A DNA stretch of 6,339 nt from Comamonadaceae bacterium (lineage in GTDB: Bacteria > Pseudomonadota > Gammaproteobacteria > Burkholderiales > Burkholderiaceae_C): contig CANHGF010000155.1 of NCBI GenBank assembly GCA_947460065.1, forward strand, positions 1-6,339. Direction: 5' to 3'. Shown here one piece after another: positions 6,309 to 6,339 of the stretch (position 1 is its first letter; every line of letters starts with the position of its first letter). A program made the translations under genes and the position numbers. Below the pieces are notes generated by a model. It was not told the DNA's origin. It worked only from the letters and a program-made list of their open reading frames with translations, and made no database searches.

Positions 6309-6339
6309 GGGGCAGGTCACTGTTTGCATCCGATCAATC

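Noticed and set aside
1..6339. CRISPR array, tRNA, rRNA, or phage or toxin-antitoxin genes
   Set aside because: No regularly spaced repeats, no tRNA- or rRNA-like sequence, and no such protein families were seen on either strand.

Overview
The window looks like chromosomal DNA from a GC-rich betaproteobacterium, most likely Burkholderiales (Comamonadaceae or Alcaligenaceae type). I infer this from the Bug-type periplasmic binding protein, the BKACE-family enzyme, the TauD-like dioxygenase and the strong G/C preference at third codon positions. No species can be named from the sequence alone.

Layout. (1) Bases 1-1830, + strand: the 3' part of a TauD/TfdA-type Fe(II)/2-oxoglutarate dioxygenase, cut by the window edge, followed 39 nt later by a BKACE-family (DUF849) beta-keto acid cleavage enzyme. 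These form the end of a catabolic operon that begins upstream of the window. (2) Bases 1831-2195: a gene-poor convergent spacer with two small hairpins and a short, unrecognised coding-like remnant. (3) Bases 2196-5386, - strand: a compact operon, in transcription order a tripartite-tricarboxylate-type (Bug) periplasmic solute-binding protein, a TauE/SafE-family (TSUP) membrane carrier and an ATZ/TRZ-type metal-dependent amidohydrolase. (4) Bases 5387-5449: a 63-bp divergent control region holding a perfect 18-bp palindrome that is also a tandem 10-bp repeat. (5) Bases 5450-6202, + strand: a GntR-family regulator of the HutC/UTRA type. (6) Bases 6203-6339: a non-coding tail with an imperfect inverted repeat and no recognised gene.

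How the genes may work together (inference). The set resembles a small-molecule uptake and degradation locus. The Bug protein would capture an organic anion in the periplasm, and the amidohydrolase would hydrolyse a C-N bond. The dioxygenase would oxidatively cleave or hydroxylate an acidic substrate, and the BKACE enzyme would convert a resulting beta-keto acid plus acetyl-CoA into acetoacetate and a new CoA thioester. The TSUP carrier would move an anion across the inner membrane, often sulfite or a sulfonate outward in this family. The GntR protein probably represses its own gene and the divergent operon from the shared palindrome, with the substrate or an intermediate as inducer. The + and - operons converge and need not serve the same substrate.

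The most notable element is the operator. Its second repeat unit runs into the regulator's start codon, and both candidate -10 boxes lie inside it, which suggests a leaderless, tightly autoregulated transcript.
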